64,000 nt of DNA from Isochrysis galbana (Eukaryota > Haptophyta > Isochrysidales > Isochrysidaceae): assembly GCA_018136815.1 (NCBI GenBank), contig CM030945.1, positions 1,742,091 through 1,806,090 on the forward strand, in the 5' to 3' direction. The notes under the pieces were generated by a model. The model had not been told where the DNA came from and did not search any database. It was given only the letters and a program-made list of their open reading frames with translations. The position numbers and the translations under genes are program-made. This document shows, one piece after another, positions 19,558 to 31,000 of this stretch; positions within the stretch are counted from its first letter, which is position 1, and each line of letters begins with the position of its first letter.

Positions 19558-20315
19558 GGGCAGCCCGCCGACGGCCGCCACGCTCTGAATTGTCCATCGT
19601 GCTGCGAAAGAGAGCGCTCGCAGCGGCAGAAGTGCGGTGATGCCTGCAGGATGCTCGCCGTGTTCACACTTGGGGCCGCAGCGTGGGGGGAGGGGGTTGA
19701 GGCTACGGGCGGGCCGTGTGCTTGCGCACAGTGGGGGGTTGAAGATGAAGTAGGACGAGCGCAATGAGAGGGCCGACGAGGTCGAGGGACGGGCGAGTGG
19801 GCCGAGAAGGACGCGAGCGGGTCGCGAGGATGGAACGAGAGAGGAGGGACGAGGCGGTCGAGCGGGCGGAGAGTGTGGGGGGACAAGACGGAGGGCAGGA
19901 GGGCGGGGGGGGGGGGGGGGGGGGCGGTCGGCTGCCGCGGAGGTGCGCGTGGGCCGCGGGGGAGATCGGTGGGAGCTCGCGGGGGGAGGGGGGGGAAGTG
20001 ATTGGAGAGAGACGGCGGCGGGAACGGGTCGGGACGAGAGAGAGAGGGGCGGGGCGCGGGGGGGAGAGGGGGGGGAGGGGGGGCGCGCGGGGGGGGGGGG
20101 GCGAGACTTCGAGGAAGGGGCCGAAGTCGCACGCCCGCCGAGCCGACGGAAAGGAAATGGCGGCGGGGGGGGAGAGGGCGGGGGGGGGGAGTGTGGAGAG
20201 AGTGGTGAGAGTGAGAGAGAGAAGACAAGAGAGAGAGAGAAGAGAAGAGAGGGGAGAGGGAGAGAGAGAGAGAGAGGGAGAGAGAGGGAGGGAGGGAGGG
20301 AGGGAGGGAGAGAGG

Positions 20316-20351
<36 letters not shown>

Positions 20352-20370
20352 GAAAGAGAGAGAGAGAGAG

Positions 20371-20450
<80 letters not shown>

Positions 20451-20460
20451 GAAGCGGTTG
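19558..20460. repeat. Purine-rich low-complexity region with (GA)n microsatellite
   Basis: G-runs near 19903-19924 and 20040-20100 are followed by a GA-dominated stretch (20210-20445) ending in uninterrupted (GA)n. Long Arg/Glu/Gly or Ser/Leu/Pro frames on both strands are artefacts of the composition. Relative to the minus-strand gene at 19191 it forms a CT-rich upstream region, like those before the genes at 42039 and 47228. Confidence 0.85.
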
Positions 20461-20691
20461 ACCTCCCTCTTGGAAGGGCCCTGCGTGACTAGGGACGGGT
20501 ACAGGTCTCGCGCTCGACTCTCGACTCCCCCAGCTGCTGCGCTCGGTCCCTTGTTCTGCTCCCCCCCCCCCCCGCTCCAACTGTGCACCAGATTTTGTTC
20601 AATCCACCACTACTACGGATGCTAGCTATAACTATAACTAAGGCTGTGAAGAAAACTATTGTTATAGTTTGAACTACGGAGCGTGCCGCGA

Positions 20692-20894
20692 CCCTAGATG
20701 GGAAATACGTATTCACCGTATTTGGCCAGAGGCCAAATACATATGTATTTGGCTGTATTTGAAGCGCGTCCTGGGTTGTAGGCCTCGAATGTATTTGAAA
20801 TGTATTTGGCCGGAGGCCAAATCCAAATACATATGTATTTGGCTGTATTTGCAGGCCCCAGCAGCTGGCCCAGCACCGTATTTCCCATCTAGGG
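20692..20894. mobile_element. Palindromic MITE, complete, with 6-bp target-site duplication
   Basis: An 18-bp perfect terminal inverted repeat (CCCTAGATGGGAAATACG at 20692-20709; its complement at 20877-20894) encloses 203 bp. The element is flanked by CCGCGA at 20686-20691 and at 20895-20900. Its body carries repeated GGCCAAATACATATGTATTT palindromes. A second, right-truncated copy is at 48043-48202 and a related terminus is at 26106. It encodes no protein and must be mobilised in trans. Confidence 0.9.
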
Positions 20895-20900
20895 CCGCGA

Positions 20901-21600
20901 CCGCTCCCGAGCCCCAGGCGACCCTTGCCACTGCGCCCCACCTGGGACGCCCCACGCCGCCCAAGGCGGCTCGTCAGAAAGCCCTCTCAAAGCCCATCCA
21001 GCCCATCCAAACCACACCCGCGCGAGCGCGCGGGGTGCGGGGTGGCGAGCACTGGCACCGAACAGGTTGCCGCCATAGTAGATAGTAGCTCTCCGTTCTC
21101 CGTAGCATACAGGGGGTCTTTGAGACCCCCTCCAACAGTGGAGAACCCTCCCACCCCAAGAGCACCTCATATGGGAGGGCAGCTCAGCTGCCGTCCCCAT
21201 GGTGGAAACCTCTACCTCTACCATCAGTGCACCCAACACCAACATGGGAGGGCACTTCACAACCATCAATCTCTTACGGGAGCACGAGTGAATAAGGCCA
21301 AAAGCGTACTAATAAGAATGGGGGCACTGAGGAGAAAAACCATTCCGGAACCTCTCGCGGCGCTTAAGTGTGGAGATGGACTGACCCCAGGATCCGGGTA
21401 AGGCTCCTGAAACTCCATCCTTGGCAACCCACGCGCCCGTAGGTGGCCTATCGACGTTCGACATTTTTAGCGGGTGAAGATACTTGGGAAGGCTTGGGCA
21501 CGGGTGCAGTGGTAACGGGGTCCGCGCGCGGCGGCGAGGGCGGATTTGGCGGTGCAGAGGGCGGTAATGGGTCCATAGGAACAAATTGAATCAATCTCTA
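20901..21600. other. Intergenic region without supported gene
   Basis: No protein family recognised. GGGGGTCTTTGAGACCCCCTCC near 21113-21134 forms a short GC-rich hairpin. The region ends where an LTR-type TGTCGCATTC begins at 21601. Confidence 0.4.
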
Positions 21601-22056
21601 TGTCGCATTCGCGAATCGACGCTCGTTAAGCTTCTCTCTTCTCTTCGCTCTTCGTTCGGTATTTATCGTTATAATTCTCTCGTTCTCGTTCTCGGTCAAA
21701 AACTTCGCGTGGACGCCTAGGATCTAGGGTTGTGGAGCGCCCTCTCTTTTTCTCTCGACGAGAAGGGAAGTTTCCCCACCTTTTTTCCTCCCAGGCGCCT
21801 CGCAAAAAGGTATTAATTCGCTATCATCTCCCCGCGTTTCTTTACCTGCTTCTGGGGGCAATCAGGTTTGGTTTGCCATCTCCCCTTGGAGATCGATTTA
21901 GGTTCGCTGCTTGGGTGAGGGAATCTTTCTCCTTGGTCCTTGTCCTTGGGTTGCCATCTCCCCTTGGAGATTGATTTAGATTCGCTGCTTTGGTTTTTGG
22001 TTATCTTTCTCCTTGATAGGGCGGTCAAACAGGGCTTTTAACTTCTAAGGGTGAAA
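21601..22056 (+). repeat. Partial chromovirus LTR running into an assembly gap
   Basis: Starts TGTCGCATTC exactly like the LTR of element A, with a palindromic GATTCGCGAATGCG-type start on the opposite strand. It contains GCCATCTCCCCTTGGAGAT twice (near 21876 and 21953), each followed by the TTTAG(G/A)TTCGCTGCTT module that is single-copy in the LTR at 8725. No polypurine tract precedes it, so it may be a solo or rearranged LTR. Confidence 0.65.
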
Positions 22057-22156
22057 NNNNNNNNNNNNNNNNNNNNNNNNNNNNNNNNNNNNNNNNNNNN
22101 NNNNNNNNNNNNNNNNNNNNNNNNNNNNNNNNNNNNNNNNNNNNNNNNNNNNNNNN
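22057..22156. other. Assembly gap (100 N)
   Basis: A run of exactly 100 N, the conventional placeholder for a gap of unknown size. Sequence on the two sides need not be adjacent. Confidence 0.99.
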
Positions 22157-22336
22157 TGGTGGCCGTGTTGGTGCTCGCTTGGCTGCCAGGGGTCGGCACG
22201 GGACGAGTCTCGTGCGTACCTGGGTCGGGGGGGCGCCCTTTCTCGGGCGCTTCGAGTGCGCGGCGTCGGTCTTGACCCGATCGTCCGTCGCGGCGGTGGT
22301 GGCGGCAGGAGGGGAGGGGAGCGGCGCGCGCTCCAT
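22157..22336 (-). pseudogene. Fragment of the repeat-encoded MERAP ORF
   Basis: The minus-strand ATG at 22336 opens MERAPLPSPPAATTAA, with a basic SKRPRKG motif, then enters the gap. The ORF at 57270 begins MERAPPPSPAAAALAAL and has PKRPRQDD. The upstream sequences also match (GCAACTATC(A/C)GTAAACTGATAGGG), so both belong to one repeat family. Function unknown; the Lys/Arg patch could be a nuclear localisation signal. Confidence 0.6.
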
Positions 22337-22345
22337 GAGCCCCTA

Positions 22346-22363
22346 TCAGTTTACTGATAGTTG
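22346..22363. promoter_or_regulatory. Perfect inverted repeat upstream of the MERAP ORF
   Basis: CTATCAGTTTACTGATAG: 8-bp arms (CTATCAGT/ACTGATAG) around TT, 10 bp upstream of the ATG. The equivalent site at 57247-57265 is similar but imperfect. It could be an operator-like site or part of a terminal structure of the repeat. Confidence 0.4.
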
Positions 22364-22418
22364 CGTCCATCATTGCACAAAGTCTGACGAGTTCAAATCC
22401 AAGTTCCGCACAAACGCG

Positions 22419-22793
22419 GGACAGTCTTCTATTCAGTCAGAGGCAGCCTCAAGGGGAAAAATTCCCTCACCCAAGAAGCGAACCTACACCGATCTCCAAG
22501 GGCTTGCCAGGGGGAGATGGCAAATTAATCCTCAAATCTCGAGTGGATAGTGGATAGAGCAACCGAATCGCTCGCCAAACACCTTGACCGAGAAGAAAGA
22601 ACAAGGACCTACAAGCCAAGGGTAGCGGACCTAGAGAACGTGAGAGGAAGTGTCCGCACGCCAACGCGAACACCAAACGCGGGAAGACAACGAAACGCTA
22701 ACCCGGCCAAGCAGAACCTATGGAGAACAGGCCTAGCTAGACGACAACGAACGTCAGCAAGTCCCAAGAGAGAACCGGAACCTAACGAAAAAA
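22419..22793 (-). repeat. Inverted fragment of the element A LTR
   Basis: Its reverse complement follows 9010-9330 of the 3' LTR nearly block for block, including TTGGGTTCCGGTTCT, CCTAGGTCCGCTACCCTTGG and TTTGCCATCTCCCC. It is a fragment with no internal region attached. Confidence 0.85.
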
Positions 22794-22799
22794 AACCTT

Positions 22800-23030
22800 C
22801 TTAATATTCTCACCGCGCGCGCGACTCTGCTACCTTCTATTGACGGCCGCGCCCGCACCCCTTATCTCTCCCTTTCACTCGCCTTGCGGCTCGTCCCCTC
22901 GTGCTCTATCTACTTAGGGGCTCAGTGTTCGGGGTTTCCAGTGGCAGGCGGCGTGCACCGATCCCCGATGGTCGACTCCTCGGCCTTCCCTCGCGCCATC
23001 GGGCGGTCGGTTTCTTTTGGGCTTCTTGTG
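22800..23030 (+). repeat. Diverged interspersed repeat, copy 2
   Basis: Homologous to 18180-18400 (see there). It directly follows the LTR fragment ending at 22793. Confidence 0.7.
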
Positions 23031-24418
23031 GCTGTTGTCGCGTGGAGTACGGGGGTTGGAGCAATGGGCTGGTCACGAGGGGCCAGGATGGGCGAATGGG
23101 GCGAGCCTGTGGGGAAGGGAGTGGGTCAGTAGGGCAGTGGCCTCCTGGCAAGCCATCAGGCGTGCCAGGAGGATGGGTGGTTCCTCCCCCATGGCAGGGG
23201 AGGAGTGGAGAGAGGGGGGGGGCTGGGGGCTAGCTCGTGCCCCCCCATGGGTCAACCAAGTATAAACTTAGTTGTGGAGTCAAGACAGTGAGGAGGGGCG
23301 CCCCCCCACCCCTCCATGGCGACCAAACACAAAAGCAAGATTAGCGTCTGAGGGTATAGTTAATAATCAATGATCAGGAATGCAGAAGTATAAGTAAGCT
23401 ATTCTTTTGGCATTTCACTACTATACTTATTTCATCGCGTAACAACCTGATATTAGGCTGAGAATAGGACTTGATATCATGCTAAGGGAATCGAAACCTG
23501 ATGACCTGATACCTAACGGAGCATCTATGTCCTCGTTCGGTACCAATGCTTCCCTTTGAACGCCGTCGCGTTCGGAACCCCCCCGGCACACCGCATCCCC
23601 GCCGTGGACTTGCTTTTTTGTCACGCACGTGTCTCATTTTTACGATAGGACTATTTGTAATGGCCTTGGAGAGGGAATACGGGGGGGGGAATACTGGAAG
23701 GGGGAGGGAATACCGGATGAGGGGGGGAGGGAGCAACGGAGTGGGGATATCCGAGGCGGAATACCTGAGGAAAGGCGACCACTATGAGTGCAAGGCGTGC
23801 GACCCTCCTATGCCGAGGGGGAAGTGATACAAATGGAGGCAAACGACCTGGACCTGGAGTCTTCGATTTTACTGGAGGGGGGGGCCGCGTGGCCGCCCGC
23901 CATGGCAACCAATCAAAAGGTTAGTGGTAGTTACAAAAAGAAAACTCACCTCGGAACACTTCACCATGCACCACATAAGGCAAGAACAGGAAACGAGAAT
24001 GGTGAGGAAGCCTAATCCCAACCCACACGTGCTCCACTACTGACGAACAAAATGGCATTGCAAATGCAGAGGACCGTATGGCAGCTCTGCGAGCACAAGC
24101 GTGAAAGGGCACAAAAAGTGGGAAAGCATGGCGTTGTCGGAAGTTAGAGGCGAGGCATTGATGGCCACGTCGGCCCCCCCACCCCACCCCACAAAAAAAA
24201 GGGGGCGGGGGGGGGGGGGCAGGGGAGAGGGGAAAGGGAGTACTAGTACTAAACAATGCATGCAAACATGCCTGTCGCCACCCGTATTAGATCAGGCACT
24301 GGTATGATGGGACGAGGTAAGATCTCACGGAAGAAGATGTCGATCGGGTCAAAGCGATTCTCAGCTCATAGCGATCCTACGCTTTCTTGATGTCGTTGGG
24401 TTTCTTGATGCCATTTGG
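23031..24418. other. Intergenic, G-rich; no supported gene
   Basis: Holds G-runs, and two copies of CTCCATGGCGACCAA / GCCATGGCAACCAATCA (near 23313 and 23897) resembling 11532. An inverted copy of GGTCGTTTGCCTCCATTTG lies at about 23828-23848, the start motif of the repeats at 48889 and 56480. No frame has recognisable protein features. Confidence 0.45.
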
Positions 24419-25564
24419 TCATGGACGCCAGCCTGCCTTCAACATGCCATCAATCAATTGTTCTTTGGTCAGGGAGACGTTCGGCCGATATGGTGGTGGA
24501 GTCGTTCCCCTCGCAGAGAGTCCCATCGCCAGGGAGGGATTGTCGCTAGATAAGAGTGGCCTTAGTCGTTCTTCCATGGCACAGATGTTGCGGAGCTCTG
24601 TGATCGTCATCGTCCTCGCCTCCATCTTGCTCCGATAATACCTGTTGTCTTCCGTAGCATCACCACCCATCACTGCGCCACGCACACGAGAAAAGCGGAG
24701 AGGCATCGGGGCAGCCATGGATCTCGTCTCATCTGAATGAATGGAATTGCTGAGTTTTACGTGTGAGGGCGCAATCATAATTGAAGTAGAAGAGAGTGAA
24801 TCACTGGTCTCCTGCAGAAGGATGATGGTGGACAATGAGCGTGAGCTGCATGGAACGAATCACAGTCAGAAGCGCGGGGACAATCGTTCACATATCCGGA
24901 TCATAGAAGATACTCAGGACTCAAGCCACCGGCCTATGAGCGCCAGGCCACCTTCCGCCTGAGTGATTTCTTGTGCTCTCGCCTTCGTGGACATTCGCCC
25001 AACGAACGATGGCGTGGAGGCACCTGCAGTGCAGACTGCTGACCCCGTTCGCCCTCCACGAAAACAGGAGCGAGCAGACCCCCGAGTGGCGCTCACAAGT
25101 CATCGGTAAGCAGCTCATGCAGAGCAGCGAGTGAGCGGATGGGGTTGGGGGGGCGGAGGAGGGCGATGAGCACGCACCTCGTCACCTCGTCACCGGCAGC
25201 CCCAGTGCCACTCCGCTGCTGTTCCTCAGGGTGGCGCTCTCAATCTGTGGAGGTGAGCCATTAGATATAACCGCCGCCTCCATCCTCGCTGGGCCTTGCG
25301 CCCATCATTGACCATTGGTGTTTCAGATTATTCCGAGATGGTGAGCGAGAAGAACGAGATCGTGTAGGAGATCGTGATCTACAGAGCCCTCGAGAAATCT
25401 CTCACCTCGTCTCGAGAGATCTGGATCGCATCCTGATGGACGACAATTTGGTGGTTCGTCAGAGGAGTCATCCGGTGCGTTTTCTTGTCGGGGAAAGCGG
25501 AAAGCGGCAGGAACGCCCGAGGAATTGACGAGTCACATTCCGGAACCTTCTCAGAATCGCGCAT
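24419..25564 (-). CDS. Hypothetical protein, possible two-exon gene
   Basis: Proposed exons: 25564-25406 (53 codons from ATG, MRDSEKVPECDSSIPRAFLP to ISRDE, then GTGAGA) and 24811-24419 (130 codons, after CTTCTGCAG). Both junctions are phase 0, giving about 183 residues. The second exon is predominantly polar, with an EARTMTITELRNICAMEERL helix and a C-terminal LTKEQLIDGMLKAGWRP. I recognise no domain. Codon content is more balanced than in the surrounding low-complexity ORFs, which favours real coding, but the 594-bp intron could hide another exon, and the frame could equally be part of a decayed transposon. Confidence 0.33.
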
Positions 25565-26053
25565 CGCAGTCGCGTTTCAGATTCAATGACGGCGCATGCA
25601 CGTCAGGATGGAGGAGAGGATGCATAGAGAATGACGACTGTCATCAATCGGGACAGTACCCGAGGTTACCCTAAGAAATGGCAAGGGCTCCCTCCTCCTC
25701 CGGCTCGTCAACGCGCCGCCGAGCGTCCATTGGAGCCCCCCCCCCCCCCCCCCCTCCCCCCCCCGGCCGCGCCAGCACAAGCACACAACACCCGCTCGGT
25801 TTGAGTGTTTGAGTGAGATAGATCAAACGTACAGGATCGCGCCGAGACTCGGGCCGACGGCGACGGCGGCTTTTATATCGGCCGTCCGGTTCATAGTCAT
25901 AGTCATAGTCATAGTTAATAGTTAGTACTGTGATATCCCAAATACAGATCGGATATATAGGTACCTAGTAGTACTAGTACCTAGCTTTTTAGGACGTAGG
26001 ACCAGTCTTACAATGTACAATGTAGGACGGAATTGCCCACGTGTAGCCGTGTA
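25565..26053. other. Intergenic region without supported gene
   Basis: Contains a 26-bp C-run near 25737-25764 and a short CATAGT tandem near 25892-25915. No protein features. Confidence 0.4.
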
Positions 26054-26100
26054 GCCCGGTCACTCACTCTTTTTAACCACTATTTCCCATCTCCCCTGGC
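26054..26100 (+). mobile_element. Terminus of the GGTCACTCAC TIR transposon family
   Basis: TAGCCCGGTCACTCACTCTTTTTAACCACTATTT is the reverse complement of the right end seen at about 37983-38018, 40440-40480 and 44360-44422. Only the last ~45 bp are present. Immediately beyond is TAGATGGGAGATACGG, a MITE-type terminus related to 20692. Confidence 0.7.
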
Positions 26101-26388
26101 CCCTAGATGGGAGATACGGCCCACCGCCGACTCTCCAGATACGGGAAATACGGCTGTATTTGGGTCAATCCTCAGACGAATTGGAATTGGAATTGGGCAG
26201 ACCCATGGGGCCTGAGGGCAATGAGGAGGGAGGCAATCCGGCGGCAGGCGCGGCGGAGGGGTGTCGCATCCAGAGTATTTTATATACTCTATGCGGATGC
26301 GGTGTCTCCACCATGCGTTATTGTGTGAGAAAAATTGAGTGAGTTTTGTTTTCACCAGTGAGTTGTCTCGAAGTCTCGAAGCTCCGCC

Positions 26389-26449
26389 GCATTGCAGTCG
26401 CCTGGCTATCGAGGACCTCAAGAAAGCTATCTCCGAGGAACCGGTTCTC
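26389..26449 (+). pseudogene. Ty3/gypsy pol fragment, interrupted by LTR of element B
   Basis: Reads CSRLAIEDLKKAISEEPVL, matching CRQAIEDLKQAICEEPVL in Pol of element B (the RT to RNase H connection). It stops exactly where the minus-strand LTR ends at 26450. Element B therefore appears to have inserted into an older copy of its own family in the opposite orientation. Confidence 0.75.
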
Positions 26450-27838
26450 TGTCAGAGCAAGGCTGATCTCACTCTTGGAGATTGCCTGCGAGGGCGCGCC
26501 GGCAGCTAGCGCGGAACGCGGTTCTTGTGGGGAGCTCATGGAGCTTTCCTCGGGGGTGACTACGGGCATGGTGATCGACGCACGACGCACGACGCACGCA
26601 CGGAGCACGGTGGGCGCGGAAGTGCGGAAGGAGGCTTGTGGGAGATGGTGGCAGGCGACTGGGGGTGGCTCAGGCGCGTGCTTGACTTGTATTGACTCGT
26701 TGACTCGGGGTATAGACTCGGGAACTCGGGGGGACTCGCTTGGGAACACGGTGGGACTCGACGAAGTTGCTACAAAAATCACTCACAAGAAACCAAAAAC
26801 CAAAGTCCTTGGGCTCGGAAAACTAACGTAAACACTCCGGAATCATACGATAAACAAACCCCTCCCCGCGCGGCGAAGGCTGAAGTCGCGATCGCTCGTC
26901 ATGCGCGAAGATATACGGAAAGAGAGCGCATAACTACGCCACCGAAGGGTTCGAACTATCGTTAACATGGAACTCGTCCGCTGAAGCCAACGCGGAGGGT
27001 CGAGGAGAGATCCAAACTCGCGCGGGGGGAGAAGGCGATGTGCGGAGAGACCTTCTAGACAAGCGACGAGCAAGGGGCGACGAAACAAGACGCGAGACGC
27101 GAGGCGCGTGCCATTCGTTCTTCCTTTCTTTCATCGAAACCGCGACGAAACTAACATTAAACGTCGGTGCCCCCTCCGCGAGGATCGCGAAGAAGAACGG
27201 ACGAGATGGAGGCAATCATCGAAGGAACCGCGAGAGGAATCGAAGCGAGGGGGGGAACAACGACGGCCGGAGGAAACGAACCGCGCGCGGGGGAGAAGAG
27301 AACCTCGCGCGGGGGGGGATTAATATAACGGCCGGAGGCGACGGACGGCACGCCGAGGGAAAGAACCTGCCGCGGGGGGGGGCGAGGGACCGAGGGCACG
27401 GCGGGGCAGCGTGGGAGGGCGCGAGGCCGATCTCGGAGCGAGATCGCGTCCTTTCCCTCGCGGAGCGCGGAGAGACCCCCCACGAGATATCTTGGGACCG
27501 GAGAATGTTTTGGACGAATCTTCTTGCCGTCGGCCGAGGAGAGGCGGACGGAGAGAGAGAGAGAGAGAGTCTCGCAGAGCGACTGCAGAACGAGAAGTCG
27601 AAGTCATGCCGGTTTATTACCTTAAACGAGCCAACAATTATAGTAACAGCAAAAACAAAATTCGAATCGCAAATTTCGAGACCAAAACCTGCAAACCTGG
27701 ACTTGAGACCATGGGGAATCCGAATCTGTGTGTCTTGTGCGTCAGTGGCAACACGGGGAACTGTTCAATTGTAATTGTGAGCGCGTACCTTACACGAATA
27801 TTCATGCCTACAGCGTTGAGATGGGCAGGAATACAACA
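26450..27838 (-). repeat. 3' LTR of chromovirus B with internal Gag N-terminal coding stretch
   Basis: On the minus strand it begins TGTTGTATTC after the polypurine tract and ends GCTCTGACA. Near its end an ATG at 26569 opens MPVVTPEESS and runs 40 codons, through SALAAGAPSQ, to the terminal ACA in phase. The upstream part is GC-rich. The right border is confirmed by the pol fragment it interrupts at 26449. The full LTR is about 1.39 kb, close to the 1.32 kb of element A. Confidence 0.8.
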
Positions 27839-27850
27839 CCCCCCGACTTA
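27839..27850 (-). promoter_or_regulatory. Polypurine tract of element B
   Basis: Minus strand TTAAGTCGGGGGG immediately precedes TGTTGTATTC; it is nearly identical to the tract at 8713-8724. Confidence 0.7.
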
Positions 27851-28095
27851 AATCGAGACGTCTCCCGATGTCGAGCCAAGAGAGTTCATTTAACCATACG
27901 AGACGAGAGACCTAGAGGAGGAGGATTAACCCATGGATCCAAAGCGAGCACAAAATCGGCAGCTTAGCGCGGCGGCCCCCGATTTCGTACGTCACGTCCT
28001 ACCACGTTCTCCCTTTTACAGGAGTTTTGCTCGGGCAGTTGCGCTGGGTCAGGCGCTGACGCGACGCTAATCATCCACTTCCGGTCGACTTAGCG

Positions 28096-31000
28096 CTACG
28101 ATCGTGAACGAGAACGGGTACGACTTGAAGGCAGATCAGGAGGAATACGCTTGGGCTCTTGAATTGGACGTGGTATTTGATTTGATTGGGAACTTGAACT
28201 TGGACTTGAAGAGGAGTTTGAATTGGAGAGAGCTTGAGGTTGAACCGGACGGCTGTCGAAAGTGGCGTCGTACGACTCAACTAGATCAGCACAACGCCGC
28301 AGCAACTCAATTCGAGACTCCCAAGTAGCTTCAGAACGAGGATAGCCGCGCCACTTGACGAGATACTTGAGTGAAACTCCATCGCCCTTGCGATCGAGTA
28401 ACTCTTCGACCAAGTACTCATCATCGGTGAGCGGAGAAGAATCGGTGATGGTGAAGTACGGACGAAGATTGGAGATGTGAACTTCATCCTTAACTTGTCG
28501 GTTTTCGAGATCGCGTAGACGGTAACGAGTGGCCGAGATTACTTCTTCTACTCGGTAGGGACCGGAGTAGAGGTATTGAAGTTTGTTGGCGTGGCCAGGG
28601 ATTCGACGACAAACTCTGTCTCCGGGCTTGAACGTGACGCCGAGTTTAGACTTTTGAGAGGCGGAGCGCATCGATTCGCGTTGCGCTTCTTGAGTACTTT
28701 CGAGGGCGGAACGCCACGACTCGAGAAGCTTCTTATTGAGCTCGGTGGCGTAAATGACGGCATCGGACGGAGGCCTAGGAGATGGAAGCAACTCGAGAAC
28801 AGGAGCAGGGTCAGCAAGTTGAGCTGGAAGACGAAGCTCCCGACCAAACAAGATAGCCGCGGGTGACTTGGGTACGACGCGACCGGCGGTCGCTCGCATA
28901 GACATGAGGAGAAACGGAAGGTGATCGACCCAATGGGCGCCGCCTTCATTGGAGACTCGAGTCATCGTGAGGAGAGTTTGTTGAGCTCTTTCCACTAGCC
29001 CTACGCCTTCGTGGCGATAGGCTTCAGTAGTGCTCAAGTCCGTGCCAGTCGCTTTGAGAATTAGGTCCACTAACCGAGAGCAAAGATTCGAGCCGGCGTC
29101 GGTTCGAAGTTGGCGAGGGACTCCATAACGAGATACGATGAGACGCATGAAGACGTCCAGACATTTCGCGGACGAGGGGTTACCGTTGCAAGGCTCAGCT
29201 TCAATCCAACGAGAGAGAGAATCGACGAAAACAATCAGCTTATCAAAACCGGAGCGGCCGGATACGAAATCGTGGGTGGGAGCCATCGAAAGAATATCGC
29301 AATAGACGACGTCGAAAGGATAGGATCCGATAGAAAGACCGGATGGATGGGCGAGCGGTCGCGGTAACGGTTTGCCAAGAGTGCATTCATGGCACTCTCG
29401 AACGTACTTCGATACAGAGGCGGATAGGCCAGGCGAGTAAACTCGAGAACGAAGTAGGGTAGTCATCCTTGTCGCACCTGGGTGACCAAGGTGGTCATGG
29501 TAGGCGCGGAGGTACGTGTCACGAAGGGACTCCGGAATGTATAAACGAAGAGGAGCCTCTTCCGCCTCTGAGGAGCGGTAGTAGAGTAGGCCATCGCGAA
29601 GGAGGAATCGGGATCTTTTCTTCGACGACGAGCTAGAGTCAGGAACAGAGACCGGACCGGCGGTGATCGAAGATTGTGCTTTCGAAAGGATCGACTCGAA
29701 TTCAGAAAGGATCGAGCTAGCGAGCTCGTCGGTAGAGAGCGCTTGACGCAATTCGTCGGCATGAGGCACGCCCACATCGAGATACGAGGAGGTAATCGAC
29801 TCCGAAGATTCCGATGCTTGACGAGCGAGCCTATCGTTTGCTTGTTGGCGGCGAGCGGTGAGAGTGGATGAAGTAACCGCGGCGGCAACTATGTCGTGAA
29901 TTTCGGAAGATGTGAAAGAATGGACGTCACTCTCCTCGAGATGGAGAGGATCGTGATCGGGCTCGAGAGCAACTAGGCGGGATAAGCCGTCGGCGTCCCA
30001 GTGAGTGACTCCAGGTTTGTGCACGACGTCGAATCTATATTCGGCTAGCTTTAGGACCCATCGCATGAGGCGCGAGGCTGGACCACCGGTGACTTGATCT
30101 TTCATCGTGTGAAGCCAGCGCAAAGCTGAATGGTCTACGACGAGGGTGAAGTGGCGGCCCCAAAGATAAGGCCTCCAATTTCGGATCGATTCTAGCGCTG
30201 CTAGAAGTTCGATTTCAGTGACTGTCCAATGGCGCTCAGCCGGACTCAAACTACGACCGTAGTATGCAACAACGCGCTCTCTCCCTTCGTCGTCTTTCTG
30301 AGCAAGGACGCCGGCGATGCCGAGCTTGCTAGCACCGTCGGTCTTAACGAGGAAAGGACGGTCGTCTCGAGGAGGTGCGAGTACGGGTTCTTCACAGATA
30401 GCTTGCTTGAGATCTTCGATAGCCTGGCGACAGGCTTCGGTTTGCGACTCGACCGGGACATCGCACCATTTCCGCGTGAGAGCGGTTAACGGCGCTGCAC
30501 GGATCGCAAAACGGCGTATAAAACGGCGGTAGTACGAGCACAGTCCAAGGAAAGAACGGACGGCTTCGATAGAGTTGATTTGGGTAGGGTCGATTTTCGA
30601 GACGGCTTCCACTTTCTTGGGATCCATCCGAAGACCTTCACGCGAAACAACGTGGCCGAGATATTCAGCCGAGGTGGCAAAGAAAACGCATTTCGACATC
30701 TTGCAAGTGAGGCCCGCCCAGATGAGACGTTCCAAGACAAGATCAAGACGGTGTAACATTTGTTGGAATGACGACTCTTCCCTGGCCTGCAGCGAGTCAC
30801 CTACGCCTGTCGACCAGGCGCCGACATCATCCAAGTATGGCATACAAATCTCCCATGCCAGCCCACCGAGAACGGCGTCCATGAGGCGGCACATATACGA
30901 GGGACCGGATTGAACACCAAAAGGCAAGTAATTGAACTCGTACTTGCCGCGATGAGTAGTGAACGCGGTGATATGTTTATCGGACTCTTTGATCGGTATA

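Noticed and set aside
19446-20588. 465- and 432-codon minus-strand ORFs and Arg/Glu plus-strand ORFs over the GA tract
   Set aside because: Composition artefacts of purine-rich sequence. Only the last 84 codons of one frame, from ATG 19445, look like a protein.
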